Assembly: GCA_002224055.1 (NCBI GenBank)
Contig: AZLU01000020.1
Span: forward strand, 186,001-250,000
DNA: 64,000 nucleotides
Source: Pezizomycotina sp. ARF18
Taxonomy: Eukaryota; Ascomycota
Direction of reading: 5' to 3'
Every line of letters begins with the position of its first letter. Position 1 is the stretch's first letter. Made by a program: the position numbers and the translations under genes. This document shows, in pieces, positions 46,612 to 58,153 of this stretch. Under the pieces are notes generated by a model that did no database searches, was not told the origin of the DNA, and worked only from the letters and a program-made list of their open reading frames with translations.

Positions 46612-47684
46612 GGTTGAGGTTTCACTTCTTCCAGTTGAGACACTGGACCCCCGAGGGTTCGCTCGGGAAGCTTCGCCCGCAACCCGGAGCTTGCTTTCGA
46701 CAGGTCCAGATGGGCATCTTTGCTATTACACCCCCGCTTTCCCCAAGTTAAACAATAACAACAGGCTTAGAGAAACTCAAGCCCGTGAATCCTTTCCTAC
46801 ATGATTCTCAGAGGTTACTCTGGGTTTAATCAACACGGTATGGTTAGATAACAGTTCTCTGGGGTTTCCCAAAAAATGTTGACCTTTTCTAATAATATGT
46901 TCCGGATATACAGTTTCCGAAGGATTGGATTGGATTTGGGATTTTTTACCAATGCAATACTGTAGTGCTCTGGGCAGCTTCATTTAACTGTAAATGCGAG
47001 GTCTTTTTTATGCTATTAAAAAAAAAGTTGAATCATATGCTAATATTAATGAAAATAATAATATCTTTCAGTCTGGGCTGCCTGAAAGGAACTGGTATTT
47101 TCTGGACGTAGATACAAGGGAGGGAGCCTGAACGGTATTGCTAGGTTGCCCTCTTCTGGGTGCTAACGCTGTCTATCGGAGCCCGGGGAATACAAGTTCA
47201 TAATACAAGTGTGTCAGGCTGGATGGGAAAACTGGTAGTTAAGTTATAAGGATATTTTGGGGCTATTAATTACGAGGTTTGAGACCCTAAGACATCATAT
47301 TAACCGCGAAACAAGTACGAATCAGAAGCCAAAGTAATAAAGATAGCAACACCTGGATAGTAGGTAGGTTAATATTTAAAACAGAAGTGACTATTCAAGA
47401 CGGATTTAAACATCCACATGTTTCTAACAATCTTTGTTATTATTTCACGAGGAATGTGGTGATTACAGTTCCCGTAGATTCTTTAAGTGGGGATCGTTGT
47501 ACTAAGTGCTTCTGTCACTCCAGCTTACTAGTAATTCTGCTGTGACGTCTTTCTCTCAGTACCACCGTATTTAGAACTCTCTGCCTTCGATTGTTGCAAT
47601 TTATATAGTAAAAATCTGTCAGTCACGGGCAAATCAAGCCCTTTTGACTGACCGTATTATATATTATACATAGATTATTGATTT
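45020..47684. other. 2.7 kb AT-rich intergenic DNA between convergent genes
   Basis: No gene recognised. Contains an A/T foldback near 46134-46150 and a T31 tract at 46580-46610. Both neighbouring genes end here. Confidence 0.5.
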
Positions 47685-50600
47685 TCAAGCAAGGGACAGG
47701 TCTTCCAGTGTTTTCGCTATCTGCCCGACCCTATCAGTTACGATCAAATCGACTCCAGCTTTGACTTGCAGCTAAAATGAAGATGTTAGCAAATATCTCT
47801 GTAGAATCAGTATTACAAAAAGGGAGGGGAATGGAATAGTAAAAAAAAATTACCTTCACAGTCTCTGGCGTATTACACTGCGGTCCGTAGCTCCCGCAGA
47901 CCAAGCCCTTCCCTTTCACGTAACCCACCAGCCGCGGACACATGACGAACACCTCTGACGCGAGGACGATGCCGTCTAAACCCCACCACGTCGCGAAGCG
48001 CACCGCAGCTTGCAGGCTCGCCGCCCGATGCTCCTTATCCGCCATCGGTACCTTCCCCGCATTCGTGATGTAAAGCACGGGGTACGCCTTCTGCTTCAGG
48101 GTAAGTAGGATGCAGACTTCCGGCGTGAAGGAGGAGAGGACGATGTTGCGCCCTTTAGCGAAGCGTGAAATAACGGAAAGGATGGTGTCGATGAAGACGT
48201 TCAGTTCGATAGTTACGGGGGCCACAGAGGCGCCGAGGGCTTCGTGTATGCGGGGGTATTCTTTTGTTTAAATTCATTTTTCGAGTAAGAATGAGCTGAG
48301 CACGACCCCGAAGGAAGAAGAAAAGGTGGGATGTTTTAAGAGTAGCGTCTACGTACTTATCTCCATATCGAAAGCTATAGATTCGGGTACCTTGCTGAGA
48401 GCTTCCTCGAGGGTGGCGAATGAATCCTGAATAGAGTGCCCCCTGGTATTCGGCTTGAATCCCTTATTGATGAAGTCTACGGTGTGCTTCATCCTATCCT
48501 GGACCTCCCTGGCTCCAACCTCGTAACCCCCAGTTAATGACCGCGAGCGTGCCGGCTTTTGCATGCGTCCGTCGCGGCCCCGCGGTCTCGCATTACCGAG
48601 TATAGAGATCGGCTGGCCATGGGTGATTGGATGTTGCTAGCGTACAAGAACTGGGGGAAATAATAGTGAGACGGAGATCAGAAGTTTACACGGAAAAAAG
48701 GGAGTGATATATGTGCTCAGCGCCAAACCTGATCGAGGTCAAATCGTGGATTGGACATCGGTCCCGGACTCGCTCAAGGAGAAGTCGTGATAAAGTATCG
48801 GTACGAGATCCTTGTCATTTGCACGTCTAGGCGGAATAAAATTAATTAAATCGTGAAAATACTTAGAATGCAAAGGGGTATATCATGGTTTAATACCGAA
48901 CTGTAAAGAGTTAGTGTACGTAAGTGGTTTCCGATTGTAATTTGTTTTCTTAGTTCATTTTTTTCTCGATCCTTGATTATTATTAACTCACCTCTACAAG
49001 GGATGCTCCGAGTTTCGCAGCAGAAAGGAACGACTATCGATCATTAGATCAGATCAGAAAGACGAATCTACTCAAGTTGTAATAATAGTGAGCAAGCGAC
49101 GTGATAATACCTGTACTGTATTTTCTCCCAGTTGAAGATATTGGTGGCCACCGACATTTGGCCCAGTCCTTTCGGTTAAAACGCATCAGACAGGGCTCAG
49201 ATTCCATTATTTGTAAAAGGGATTCGGACGCTCTTACCTCTATGTCCAACTAGCTGCACCGAATCTAACGTTTTGAGGTAATCAAAACTCCGGGTAGGGT
49301 TATTTAAGTTCGGAAACGGCTTTGCAATCACGAACGTAAATGTCACAGTGCCAATAAAATCCATTGTCTCCTTTTCCAATATTGGGACGGATTGTTCTCT
49401 GATCAGGCTCTCACGTTGCGGCCCGAAGCAGTTACGAGTATCGAGTAGAATAGCCGTACCGCTTCCGACCAGTGTGCCGTGTTGGCCGCCGCTTATGGAA
49501 TCGGCTCGGAACAGTTTAAAAGCGAGGCGAGCTTGTGAAGGGTTCTCAGCTATCGGGAAGACGAATGTATCGTGAACCGGGTCACCCAGAAGAGGCAACG
49601 GCACCAGGTATCTAGTACCATCTACGCCGGGTGCCGATATCTCAAGGAAGAGCGTAGAGTTAGGTTGCTTATCATCTAAGTTAGAAGGAAAGCCTTCGAA
49701 ACTCAAGTCAACCGGGCTGATTTGTTTCCCTGCTTGCATGATCCCCAGGTTTACCACGGCGTAAGCACAACCGCGCCGGAGATTTTGATATTTTAGTGCT
49801 CCTTTCGTGCCACGAGGGACGTGTTTTAAGATCAACGAGTCCCTGGCTGATTCTGTGTCCATACTAATCTCCGGGAGTATCTCAGCCGTCGACAAGTACC
49901 CCTTGAACGCAGCAATCTCCCGCGCCGCCCAACCCAGGCAATCGACTACGGTACCGTCTGCACCAGCCTGTAGGAGGAGTTTAACAATGGGCAAATGGCC
50001 GTGCGCACTCGCGATGAACAGCGGTGTCCATCCACGCGCTGTTTCCCGAGTGTCGATGTTGGCATTTTGGCTATAAGCGGATTTTAATAGCATGTCAACG
50101 TAATTTTCGAGCCCCAGCCGGGCCGCAACGTAGAGAACGGACTCTCCGCTGCTGGACTGGTAGTTTACATCAATATGACCAGATGCAGCGAGGAGTTGGA
50201 CCATGTCGCCGTCCTCGTGTTTGAGAGCGATCAAAAGCAGGGCGCTAATTGTAGACTTAGGTGCGCCTCCTGGTCTCTATCGCCAGTCTCAAGAGCACCC
50301 AAAAAAAGCTTCGTGATTTCGATGTGATGGTGCATAACCGACCAGTGTAATGGCGTGAACCCTTCATCATCTGCGGCAAGTATAGCCTGTCTGCAAACGG
50401 ATGTACCATCATCCAAAGTCCCCAAAATTGATCGACAAATCGTGGTCAAGCCGTACATTGCTCCGTAATGGAGGGAAAGCCGTGCGACTGTATCTCCTCT
50501 TGTGAGGACATCCCTAGAGCTAGGACCAAGACGTTCGACGATTCGAAGAAACATATTCGTCCCTGCCTCTTTGAAGTTCCCGTCTACAATTTCCGAATCA

Positions 50601-51595
50601 ATAGTCTTCCCGCTCCTGCCAATAACCCTGATGAGGTAATTCAAACATATGTGCTCGCGAGGAAGATAGCTCCACACGAACTCCTGCACTAACAACGACC
50701 TTGCGCACGACCATGCCTGGGATGAGATTGATAAGGTTAAATATCTGTAGAATAGAGCCTCAAACTTGACCGAGTTAAATTCGCCTATTAAGGAATGTAT
50801 CTTCCCAAGTTCTGTTGCCAGATCAGAAGCTTGATCGGCCCGGATATATTTGTCAATGGCGGTTACATGGTTGGATATATCAGGCTCTTGCAACCTGTCG
50901 TCAAATTTGAAGCTTATCCATCCAGAAGATCCAAGAAGGTCCATCGTTTGAATGTCGGGTTGAGACGATAGGATGCTCGAATGCTGAGCTCACCGATCAA
51001 TGCTTGTAGCGTCTCGATTTGCTTCAAACACTGTGTCTCACAGTAGCGCTGCTTCTGCAGGCGTCCGGCCATTTCGTCCTGATATTGGTGGGCGAATGCT
51101 TGTCGGCCGACCACCTTCTGAAGCTTGGCGTATATCCGGCGCGTAGCTTCCTGGTTGAGTCGACAGAACCATTGAAACTCTAGGTAATCTTTCTGTAGCT
51201 CCGCAGTGACCGCGCAAATATCTTTGAGCTGAAAACGATCCAAAAGGTCAAGGCTAGGCGATGGGAAAGAGCCGAAGACACTCAGGGCACTATAAGGCTC
51301 GTGAGAATTCTTGCCTTTACGTGTCAAGAACGCATGTCGATCATCGGAAAATGTATCTACCACGGCGAGGCCGCGATCGAAACAATCGTGGAAGTCTGTG
51401 ATAGAAGTTAGATAACCCACGTCCGGCAACATGTATTTGGGCAGGTCAGAAAGTTACACTTCAAGTCGAGCTCAGCATTAGACTGGGGCGTATGCTTTGA
51501 CGCTGATTTCAAGAGCGCTTTTAACTTCACGTACGGATGTAATATTTTTCCCATGCCGGCAACTGGTATACGTGAAGTCTCTCACCGAACTTCAT
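47685..51595 (-). CDS. GDE1: GDE1-type glycerophosphocholine phosphodiesterase (SPX-ankyrin-GDPD)
   Basis: Hydrolyses glycerophosphocholine to glycerol-3-phosphate and choline in the cytosol, letting the cell use phospholipid breakdown products as phosphate and choline sources. From ATG 51593-51595: SPX domain (MKFGERLHVYQLPAWEKYYI, YVKLKALLKSA, ELQKDYLEFQWFCRLNQEA), the inositol-pyrophosphate-sensing module; ankyrin repeats (EGFTPLHWSVMHHHIEITKL, SGESVLYVAARLGLENYVDM, RGWTPLFIASAHGHLPIVKL); a middle region (YAVVNLGIMQAGKQISPVDL); then the GDPD domain: QLVGHRG ending at an intron donor (~49232), DVQMTKDLVPILYHDFSLSE (catalytic His-Asp), YEVGAREVQDRMKHTVDFIN, KGFKPNTRGHSIQDSFATLE, FAKGRNIVLSSFTPEVC, RFATWWGLDGIVLASEVF, and last exon VKAGVDLIVTDRVGQIAKTL. 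About 1,150-1,200 residues, close to yeast Gde1. Frame corrections near 51525, 50970 and 50245. Confidence 0.93.
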
Positions 51596-53762
51596 TCCGA
51601 CAACTTCTCGCTGGCTTGGGATCTGAAGATTTGAATTTCGATCAAAGGGTAATATTGGCGAATATCAATACGGGTAGCTTCCAAAGACGAATTGCTCGAT
51701 TTGAACCGTCTGGCCTGCAGCGACTGTGAAATGTTGTATCTTGGTCATGAAAATTCTTTACCGCAACAAAAATAAAATTGATGGTCCACCCTCGCGCTTA
51801 TAAAAAGTTACTAAATTTGTCTCACATGTGCAAAGTAGTTGTATCGGCATCATACCACTAACAAAGCTTGTCGTCTAGCGGCTCTAAGGGCCCAATTTCG
51901 ACGTAATTCATGTAATTTATTCCTACTACGTAATTTATTCCTACCGTGGATCGATCTCGGTAGCGGCAAGTGCTATCGACACTTGCCTCTCAGATATGCA
52001 TAGTTTTCGCTGGCCTGTGCTCACTCTGCCGCAGCCTGCCCGGACGTGTGCATGATGGCAGATCTCATTATATATCGTTCTACTCGAGCTTGCGTCGGTC
52101 ACGTAAAAACGTCGAGCGGTCCTACACGACAACGGGGAATATCTTAACCCTACATCGAAAACGGCTCTTTTAGTAAAAATTAAAAGCAATTTTATTAAAT
52201 AGATTTTTATTTAATTTAATATATACTTTAAATCATCCATTCATTCATTGATTGGATTGGATTGGATTGGATTGGATTGGATTGGGATATTTCCCCAATC
52301 ATTTATCCTCCTAGCTCCTTGTCTCTAGCCTAACATTCCGATTTGCATGCGCAGGGACCACCCACTCCTCCCGAGGTTTTTTTTTTTTTTGTTAGCTTTG
52401 TATTAGTCATTCATCCGGACCATTCATTCCCTATCATTTGCTCTCTCATGTTATCGGGTTCTACCCATTTAAACTCCCTAATCTAGCAAGTACCCAAGCT
52501 GCGGTACCAATTTATAGTCTTCGTTTCCCGGTCCAATCCGATAGCCTCGGAATCCTATAACAGTCTAAATATCCCGGGTTAAGCTGGATGAAGGGAGTTG
52601 TCATGATCAAGTTTCGTCTCGATTGTCTAGTCTGGAACCTCTCTACTGGGAGCGCAATGCATGAACGATTTCCCATAGGTTCATGGTAAATAGGTTGCGT
52701 ACTTTACAACTCGGTGGACTCTCCTTGGGCGTTTTTCTGTTCTAGCCAACGGACTCCCGAGCAATAGATTTCAACCTCGCAAAGATGAGCATCAAGTTAG
52801 ATATTTTCCTTCGTATTGATGGAGGGGTAAAAATCTAATAGGTAATCTAGCAACTAATAGTACGTCTCTAGGAATCACTACAGCCCCTCCGAGCCGTCTT
52901 TGGAAGCAATCAAAGGGCTTTTATTACCGTCTCTCACGATATAATTTAGGTATTTTGTCAAAGCGTTAATTTGTTTTCGCGAGTTGATTGGTCACTTTGG
53001 GAGCAAAACCGGTCTTGCGAATAAGTATTAGACGAATAAGATTATTCGCATGACGTGGGCAATTCTGTTGCTTACCCCAGCCGATAAAGCAGGCAGATCG
53101 TCAGCACAACCAAGTTTCAAGAAATGATTTGCAATTCTTCTCCACGATCCTCTCTAGCTATATCTTGCGTTTCTTTAAAAGAAAATAAATAAAATAAATA
53201 TATCTGACCTTAGACCACCCTTTCCTCACCTTCGTGAAACTCTTTAGAGTTATTCATTACATAGTAAAAACATCAACCGCGGTTTATTGCCGAAATCGAT
53301 AGTAGGAGCACCCAAGCATTCCCTTCGCTAGGTTACCCCACGATCCCCCGCAGAAAATAAGGCTACTGAAAATAACATTTTCTAGAACCGTAAAAGAAGT
53401 ATTATATAAAGAGATGAAACCTCACAAGGGAATAGACTACCCCGCAAGCCTTATATTCCTGTACCTGCTTTACATGTTCTTCTGTTTCTTTTCTACTGTA
53501 TCTTTGAAGTATCCTGGCGAATATCGGAGCCGCTGCTTCATGCACAAGTACTTCGTCATCGGAAGCACCTCTACCGGATATACATCACCCGTTAGCCGGG
53601 ATCTGCAGAACACGCAGAATACGATACGTGTAACATTATGATCTCGGCGTCTCTAGAACACTGGGAGTAAACGAATTCAGCGCCGGATTGATTTTTTTGA
53701 ACTATATATCTTATTGTTGTTACTCTTCGTTGGTTTCAATATTACAATTTTATTTTTGTGTT
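51596..53762. other. intergenic region upstream of GDE1 and the second sugar porter (divergent)
   Basis: The two genes diverge, so both promoters should lie here. It contains an (ATTGG)n repeat at 52251-52285 and a TATATAAA at 53403-53410, which is 350 bases from the sugar-porter ATG. I see no canonical CACGTG phosphate-regulator site near GDE1. No gene is supported; a 75-codon frame at 53414-53641 lacks family features. Confidence 0.45.
52251..52285. repeat. (ATTGG)n microsatellite, 7 units
   Basis: Seven perfect ATTGG units. Each is a CCAAT box on the other strand, so this is also a tandem run of CCAAT pentamers about 0.65 kb upstream of GDE1. Confidence 0.9.
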
Positions 53763-56156
53763 ATGGCGAGACATGAGGGAAGAATGAAAGAGGTTCGCGC
53801 CGACAGCGCAGCGACCAGAAAAAGCGACCTCGAAAATAGCTCAAAATTAGAGCGCGAGCATGACGAGAATGCCGACGTTGCGCGCGAGCCTTACGTCAAA
53901 CCGGGTTTCCGGGAATATTCGCTTCGAAGTATGTAGTTATTTGCGCATTCGTTGTGCGACTCGGGGGATTCCTTTTCGGTTATGGCACGACAACCTCATA
54001 TTTACTCGTAATATGTCCATAGTAGGTAGACTGACAACGCCTGGCTTCGCGATAAAGATCAGGGTGTAATTTCGGTAATTTTAGTCATGGACCATGTAAG
54101 TCTAGACTACTCGTCAAAGATAATAAATTGATTCTGTTTTTGTATTGAGAATTCTAATAATCTTATTATTTTTACTAGTTTCGTAAATAGATTCCCTCGT
54201 GTCTCTGATACGGCCTCTGGAGGAGGTTTCTGGAAGGGTCTAATGACCGCCATGATTGAATTAGGTATAGAACAGGCGCAGCTATTCAGACAAGATACGT
54301 CTTCTAACCTTATATTAGGTGCACTCATCGGAGCCTTTAATCAAGGATGGATTGCAGACAAGATCTCGCGAAAATATTCAATCGTAGTCGCCGTCTGCCC
54401 TTTTGTCACTGGTTCAGCGCTACAGACTGGCTCTGTGGGTTACGGTATGCTAGTCATATCCAGGTTAATAGGTGGATTCGGCGTGGGAATGTAAGCAAAC
54501 GGCGATTTCCTTGTGTAAAAAGGTATAGTACTAACTTGTCTACGTTATATAGGATGGGCATGGTCGTCCCCATGTACATCGCCGAAGTCTCCCCGCCTGA
54601 GATCCGCGGCACTTTGCTAGTTCTAGAAGAATTCAGCATCGTATTCGGTATCATATGCGCTTTTTGGCATACGTTCGGTACAAGGTATACTATACGAATT
54701 GGAACTATCATGAGTTGTTATGGATACCAGCTTCATGCTAACTGAACTTCACTTATGTTAGGTACATTGATACTGAATGGTCTTTCCGTCTACCGTTCCT
54801 CCTTTGGATCATCCCAGCTTTGGTACTCGGAGCTGCCGTACTGTTCCTCCCGTTTTCGCCGCGCTGGCTCGCGCAGAAAGGTCGGGATGACGAGAGCCTT
54901 CAATCTTTGGCAAAGCTCCGATAGTTGCCCGACGATGACCCTGGTTAGGGCAGGATGGCTTGAGATCTGCGCCGAAGTGCGCTTCCACCACGAGGTGAAA
55001 GAGAAGCAGCACCCCGTGTTGGCAAATAAGAAGGAAGAGAAATCGGGTTCGAAATCCTCGAGGATACTTGCGGCAACAAAGATGGAGCTCGCGAACTTTG
55101 GCGATTGCTTCAAGAAGAACGCGCGGAGGAGGACGATGTGCGGTATCGGGCTCATGTTCTTTCAGTACGTAGGGGTATCAATTGCAATATAAAGACTTAG
55201 AGGAGAGGATACAAAAAAGCTAACCGATTTCTAGGCAATTCGTGGGGATCAACGCCTTGATCTACTATTCCCCAAGTTTATTGAAATCTCTCGGCATGAA
55301 CACCGATATGCAGCTCGTGATAGCCGGCGTAGTTAATTATACTCAGGTAAGAATGCGCTTGAAAACACTTTTATTCATAAGAGAGTAGAAGCTAATGCTA
55401 AACGCCTTAAATAGCTGGTCGGAGTAATCACGTCTCTTTACACAATGGACAGATTTGGACGCCGCCCATTGCTACTTTGGGGCTCTATCGCTATGACCAT
55501 GGCTCATGTTACCATCGCCGTTCTCGTTGGCCTGTACACTGACAAGTGGAACACTCGTAAAAAGGAGGGCTGGGTAGCGGTAGCTTTCCTGTTCTTCAAT
55601 ATGCTTTCCTTTGGTGCATCGTGGGGACCAGTCCCGTGGGCGATGTAAGTCATAGTGGACGTTATTAGAGATATGTTCTGAGTCATGGCGTTTTGCTAAT
55701 CAAATCTTGAATCCAGGCCTAGCGAAATATTTCCATCATCCATAAGAGCTAAAGGCGCCGCATTCTCGACCTGTTCTAACTGGGTAATTGCATCTCAACC
55801 TTTTCAAAGGATTTAAAACAGAGCATTTGGAGGCTAAAAATGCTTTTTCCTGCTCGGTTCAACAGCTTAACAACTTTATTATCGGCGTCATAACCCCGCC
55901 TCTAATTCAGAACACTGGCTTCGGCACCTACGTTTTTTTCGCCGCATTCTGCCTCCTAAGCTTTGCTTGGTTGTATTTCTTCATGCCTGAAACCGAAGGA
56001 CGCACGCTCGAGGATATGGATAGGATCTTTGGCGATCATGAAGGAGAGAGCGACAGGAAAAGGAAGAAAGAGATACTCGGCGGATTATTGCGAGAGGACC
56101 GCTCGGCAGCTACGGAAAAGGACAGGGCTGAAGAATTCGCTTATCATTCTCCTTGA
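53763..56156 (+). CDS. MFS sugar porter (monosaccharide transporter type)
   Basis: A second sugar transporter, only distantly like the one at 34.3 kb. ATG 53763 starts a ~55-residue acidic/basic N-terminus (MARHEGRMKEVRADSAATRK). Then KYVVICAFVVRLGGFLFGY, ILVMDHFRNRFPR, ELGALIGAFNQGWIADKISR (split by an intron 54267-54320), GYGMLVISRLIGGFGVGM, then MGMVVPMYIAEVSPPEIRGT, WSFRLPFLLWIIPALVLGAA, the signature LPFSPRWLAQKGRDDESL, a ~100-residue loop, QFVGINALIYYSPSLLKSLG (sugar-binding QQxxGxN-type), MDRFGRRPLLLWGSIAMTM, NMLSFGASWGPVPWAM, PSEIFPSSIRAKGAAFSTCS, LNNFIIGVITPPLI, and PETEGRTLEDMDRIFGDHEG in the cytosolic tail. About eight introns. Frame corrections near 53935, 54000 and 54935. High-affinity monosaccharide uptake is likely; substrate unproven. 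Confidence 0.92.
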
Positions 56157-56609
56157 AAATCAAATCGGGGGAGCGAGGCCGGCGTCATGTATCTCAGAAC
56201 TTTTACATAATATACTATGGAAATGGAGTTTATACTAGCTACTGGTAACTGCCTTAAATGATGTGGGATAACGTGTATAATAAAATTGTTCCCTGCTATC
56301 ATGTATTATTATGAGCGCTATGTTTCCTTTTGATAATTGCCTGTTTTAATGTAATTAGTGGCTGGAGTCAAGTGTATTATACTAAGCATGAGTTTGGTAC
56401 AGTCTGAATGGATAGCATTATTGAGAATCTGATAGCTGACTCCCTTAAATAAAGTATCTGTGTGCTAGTTGTTCCTTGGGTTTTTCCAAAGGGAGCCATC
56501 CCCATAGTAATGATAGTATACCCACGAAAGAGGTAACGGTTTGTGATGATAATATATTTACGTAGTAATAAGAACCTCCAGCCACGAAGAGAAGCCAATG
56601 CTCTTCAGT
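56157..56609. other. short intergenic between convergent genes
   Basis: The sugar porter and DUF7918 copy 3 end here. AT-rich, no gene seen. Confidence 0.5.
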
Positions 56610-57803
56610 CTAGTCATCTCTAGTAAGATCAATCGTTTTAACGGGCCCATCCGGGCGGGATGATAGGTCCCGGACGTCCAAGCTCCTGCTTGACTTCCCT
56701 CTTGACCTTACGTCGCCTCTCTTCCTCTTCTTCCGCGACGTCCATTTCTTCCCGGCGACGGCGGAGTTCCTGCCTCATTCGCTCTATGGACATCTCCTCC
56801 ACTGGAGTCCTGGCCGGGATTATTCGTTGGGCCCTGAGAGACTCTACAGATTATGTCATCAGTGGATGAGAAATAAATTTATAAAATACTAATGATAAGT
56901 TCTATGGGTACTATTCACACACCTTTAGAAGAATACTTGAAAATGAACGTGGCAAGGGGCGGTTCAACTCTTTCTGTCTTCAACACTTGGATTGCCTATA
57001 GGATGGTACACCATAACACGTCCTGTGCTCGATCCGCCGACCTTTGAGGTTCTCTTCGAGGATTGGCTTCAGTATTGAAGAAGTACCGGACGGTTTTCGA
57101 AACGGTTTGACCGGGAGAGAGCCAGTAATTTTACATTCCAAAGGACAACTTTGAGGGAGCCAATATTTTTCAAGATATCCTTCCTAGTTTCGGTGTCATT
57201 ACCTTGCTCAACTGCGTAACTCAAGTCAGGCATCGATATCCCAGACACACAAATTTCGGTGCAGATAGCTTGTCAGTATTTTTGTGAATGGAAATTGAAC
57301 ATTGTAAAGTTGAGGAGAATAACCCTTGACCATCTAGAAGGTAAAGCTCATAAATAACCGACTGGCTGCTCAAAGTTTGGAAATAAACGTGCCTGTTGCT
57401 AATTTTCCGAAATGAAGCTCTCGCTCTTGAGTTACGCCATCGTACGGAGAAGACTTGAATTTGTGAGTGAAGTAAGCTTCGACTCTTGGTATCGTGGACT
57501 GCGAAATTCTTTTGATTACCGGACGGGAGCAATATGTCCCGTCGGCGTATATCGCGGCTGATGAAGATCTTAGTTGAATGGTTTATGCTACTACTGCAAA
57601 ACATCGCCCATACCTGCTGTAGATTTCCCATGATAATCCGAGTGGTTCACGTTCAGGTGAAACGCGTATGGCTCCCCCTCTTCCGAGATTATTATATAAC
57701 AGGTCTTACAGCCGTCCAATGTCGTTTCCTCATACTCGACGGCGTCCTTCCCGGCGATTTGTATTTTACATTCGAGGCTTTTTAACCTGATTTTTGCCTT
57801 CAG
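56610..57803 (-). CDS. DUF7918-family protein, copy 3 (possible CTG start)
   Basis: The conserved N-terminus reads KAKIRLKSLECKIQIAGKDA then VEYEETTLDGCKTCYI and SEEGEPYAFHLNVNHSDYHG (57650-57800). No in-frame ATG precedes it; a CTG (57801-57803) stands where the other copies have ATG, so the start is mutated, non-AUG or in a missed exon. Next come IYADGTYCSRPVIKRISQST, ERELHFGKLATG, an intron, VEQGNDTETRKDILKNIGSL with KVVLWNVKLL, PILEENLKGRRIEHRTCYGV, VEPPLATFIFKYSS, an intron, RAQRIIPARTPVEEM, SIERMRQELRRRREEMDVAE, RRRKVKREVKQELGRPGP and the end VKTIDLTRDD. VKRE and VKQE are SUMO-acceptor-like; IDLT plus acids is SIM-like. It departs most in the GR-x-x-HRT block. Frame corrections near 57035, 56990 and 56650. 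Confidence 0.72.
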
Positions 57804-58153
57804 CTTTTGCCGAGAAGAAAGATTGAAGTAAACGATATCAAAAACTTTCAGGTAAAGGAGCTCTCAGGTATGGGTGTTGCCTTCAATAAAATGAGAAATT
57901 TTACAAGTACTTGGTATCTAGTAAATTTTCCGGATTTTTACCTCGCGACCCGTGGCCTATGATCGCGTCCTAGGTTCGACGTGTCTTGATTAAGGAAACA
58001 AACAAAGAAAGAAAGATCTGGCCTGCATGGTGGGATAATTGACAAGACAATTGATTTTGAATGATCATAATTCTACCACCCCAACAAGCCACTCTCGCCT
58101 ACCACCCCCTCAAGAAGGCAATTATTAATCTCTTTTTTGAGGATCGTTAAATG
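57804..58153. other. spacer between DUF7918 copies 3 and 4
   Basis: 350 bases, AT-rich, no gene. It should hold the promoter of copy 3 and the 3' end of copy 4. Confidence 0.5.

Noticed and set aside
53414-53641. 75-codon frame with one hydrophobic segment before the second sugar porter
   Set aside because: Single short frame with no splice partner or family resemblance; TATA box just upstream is not enough.
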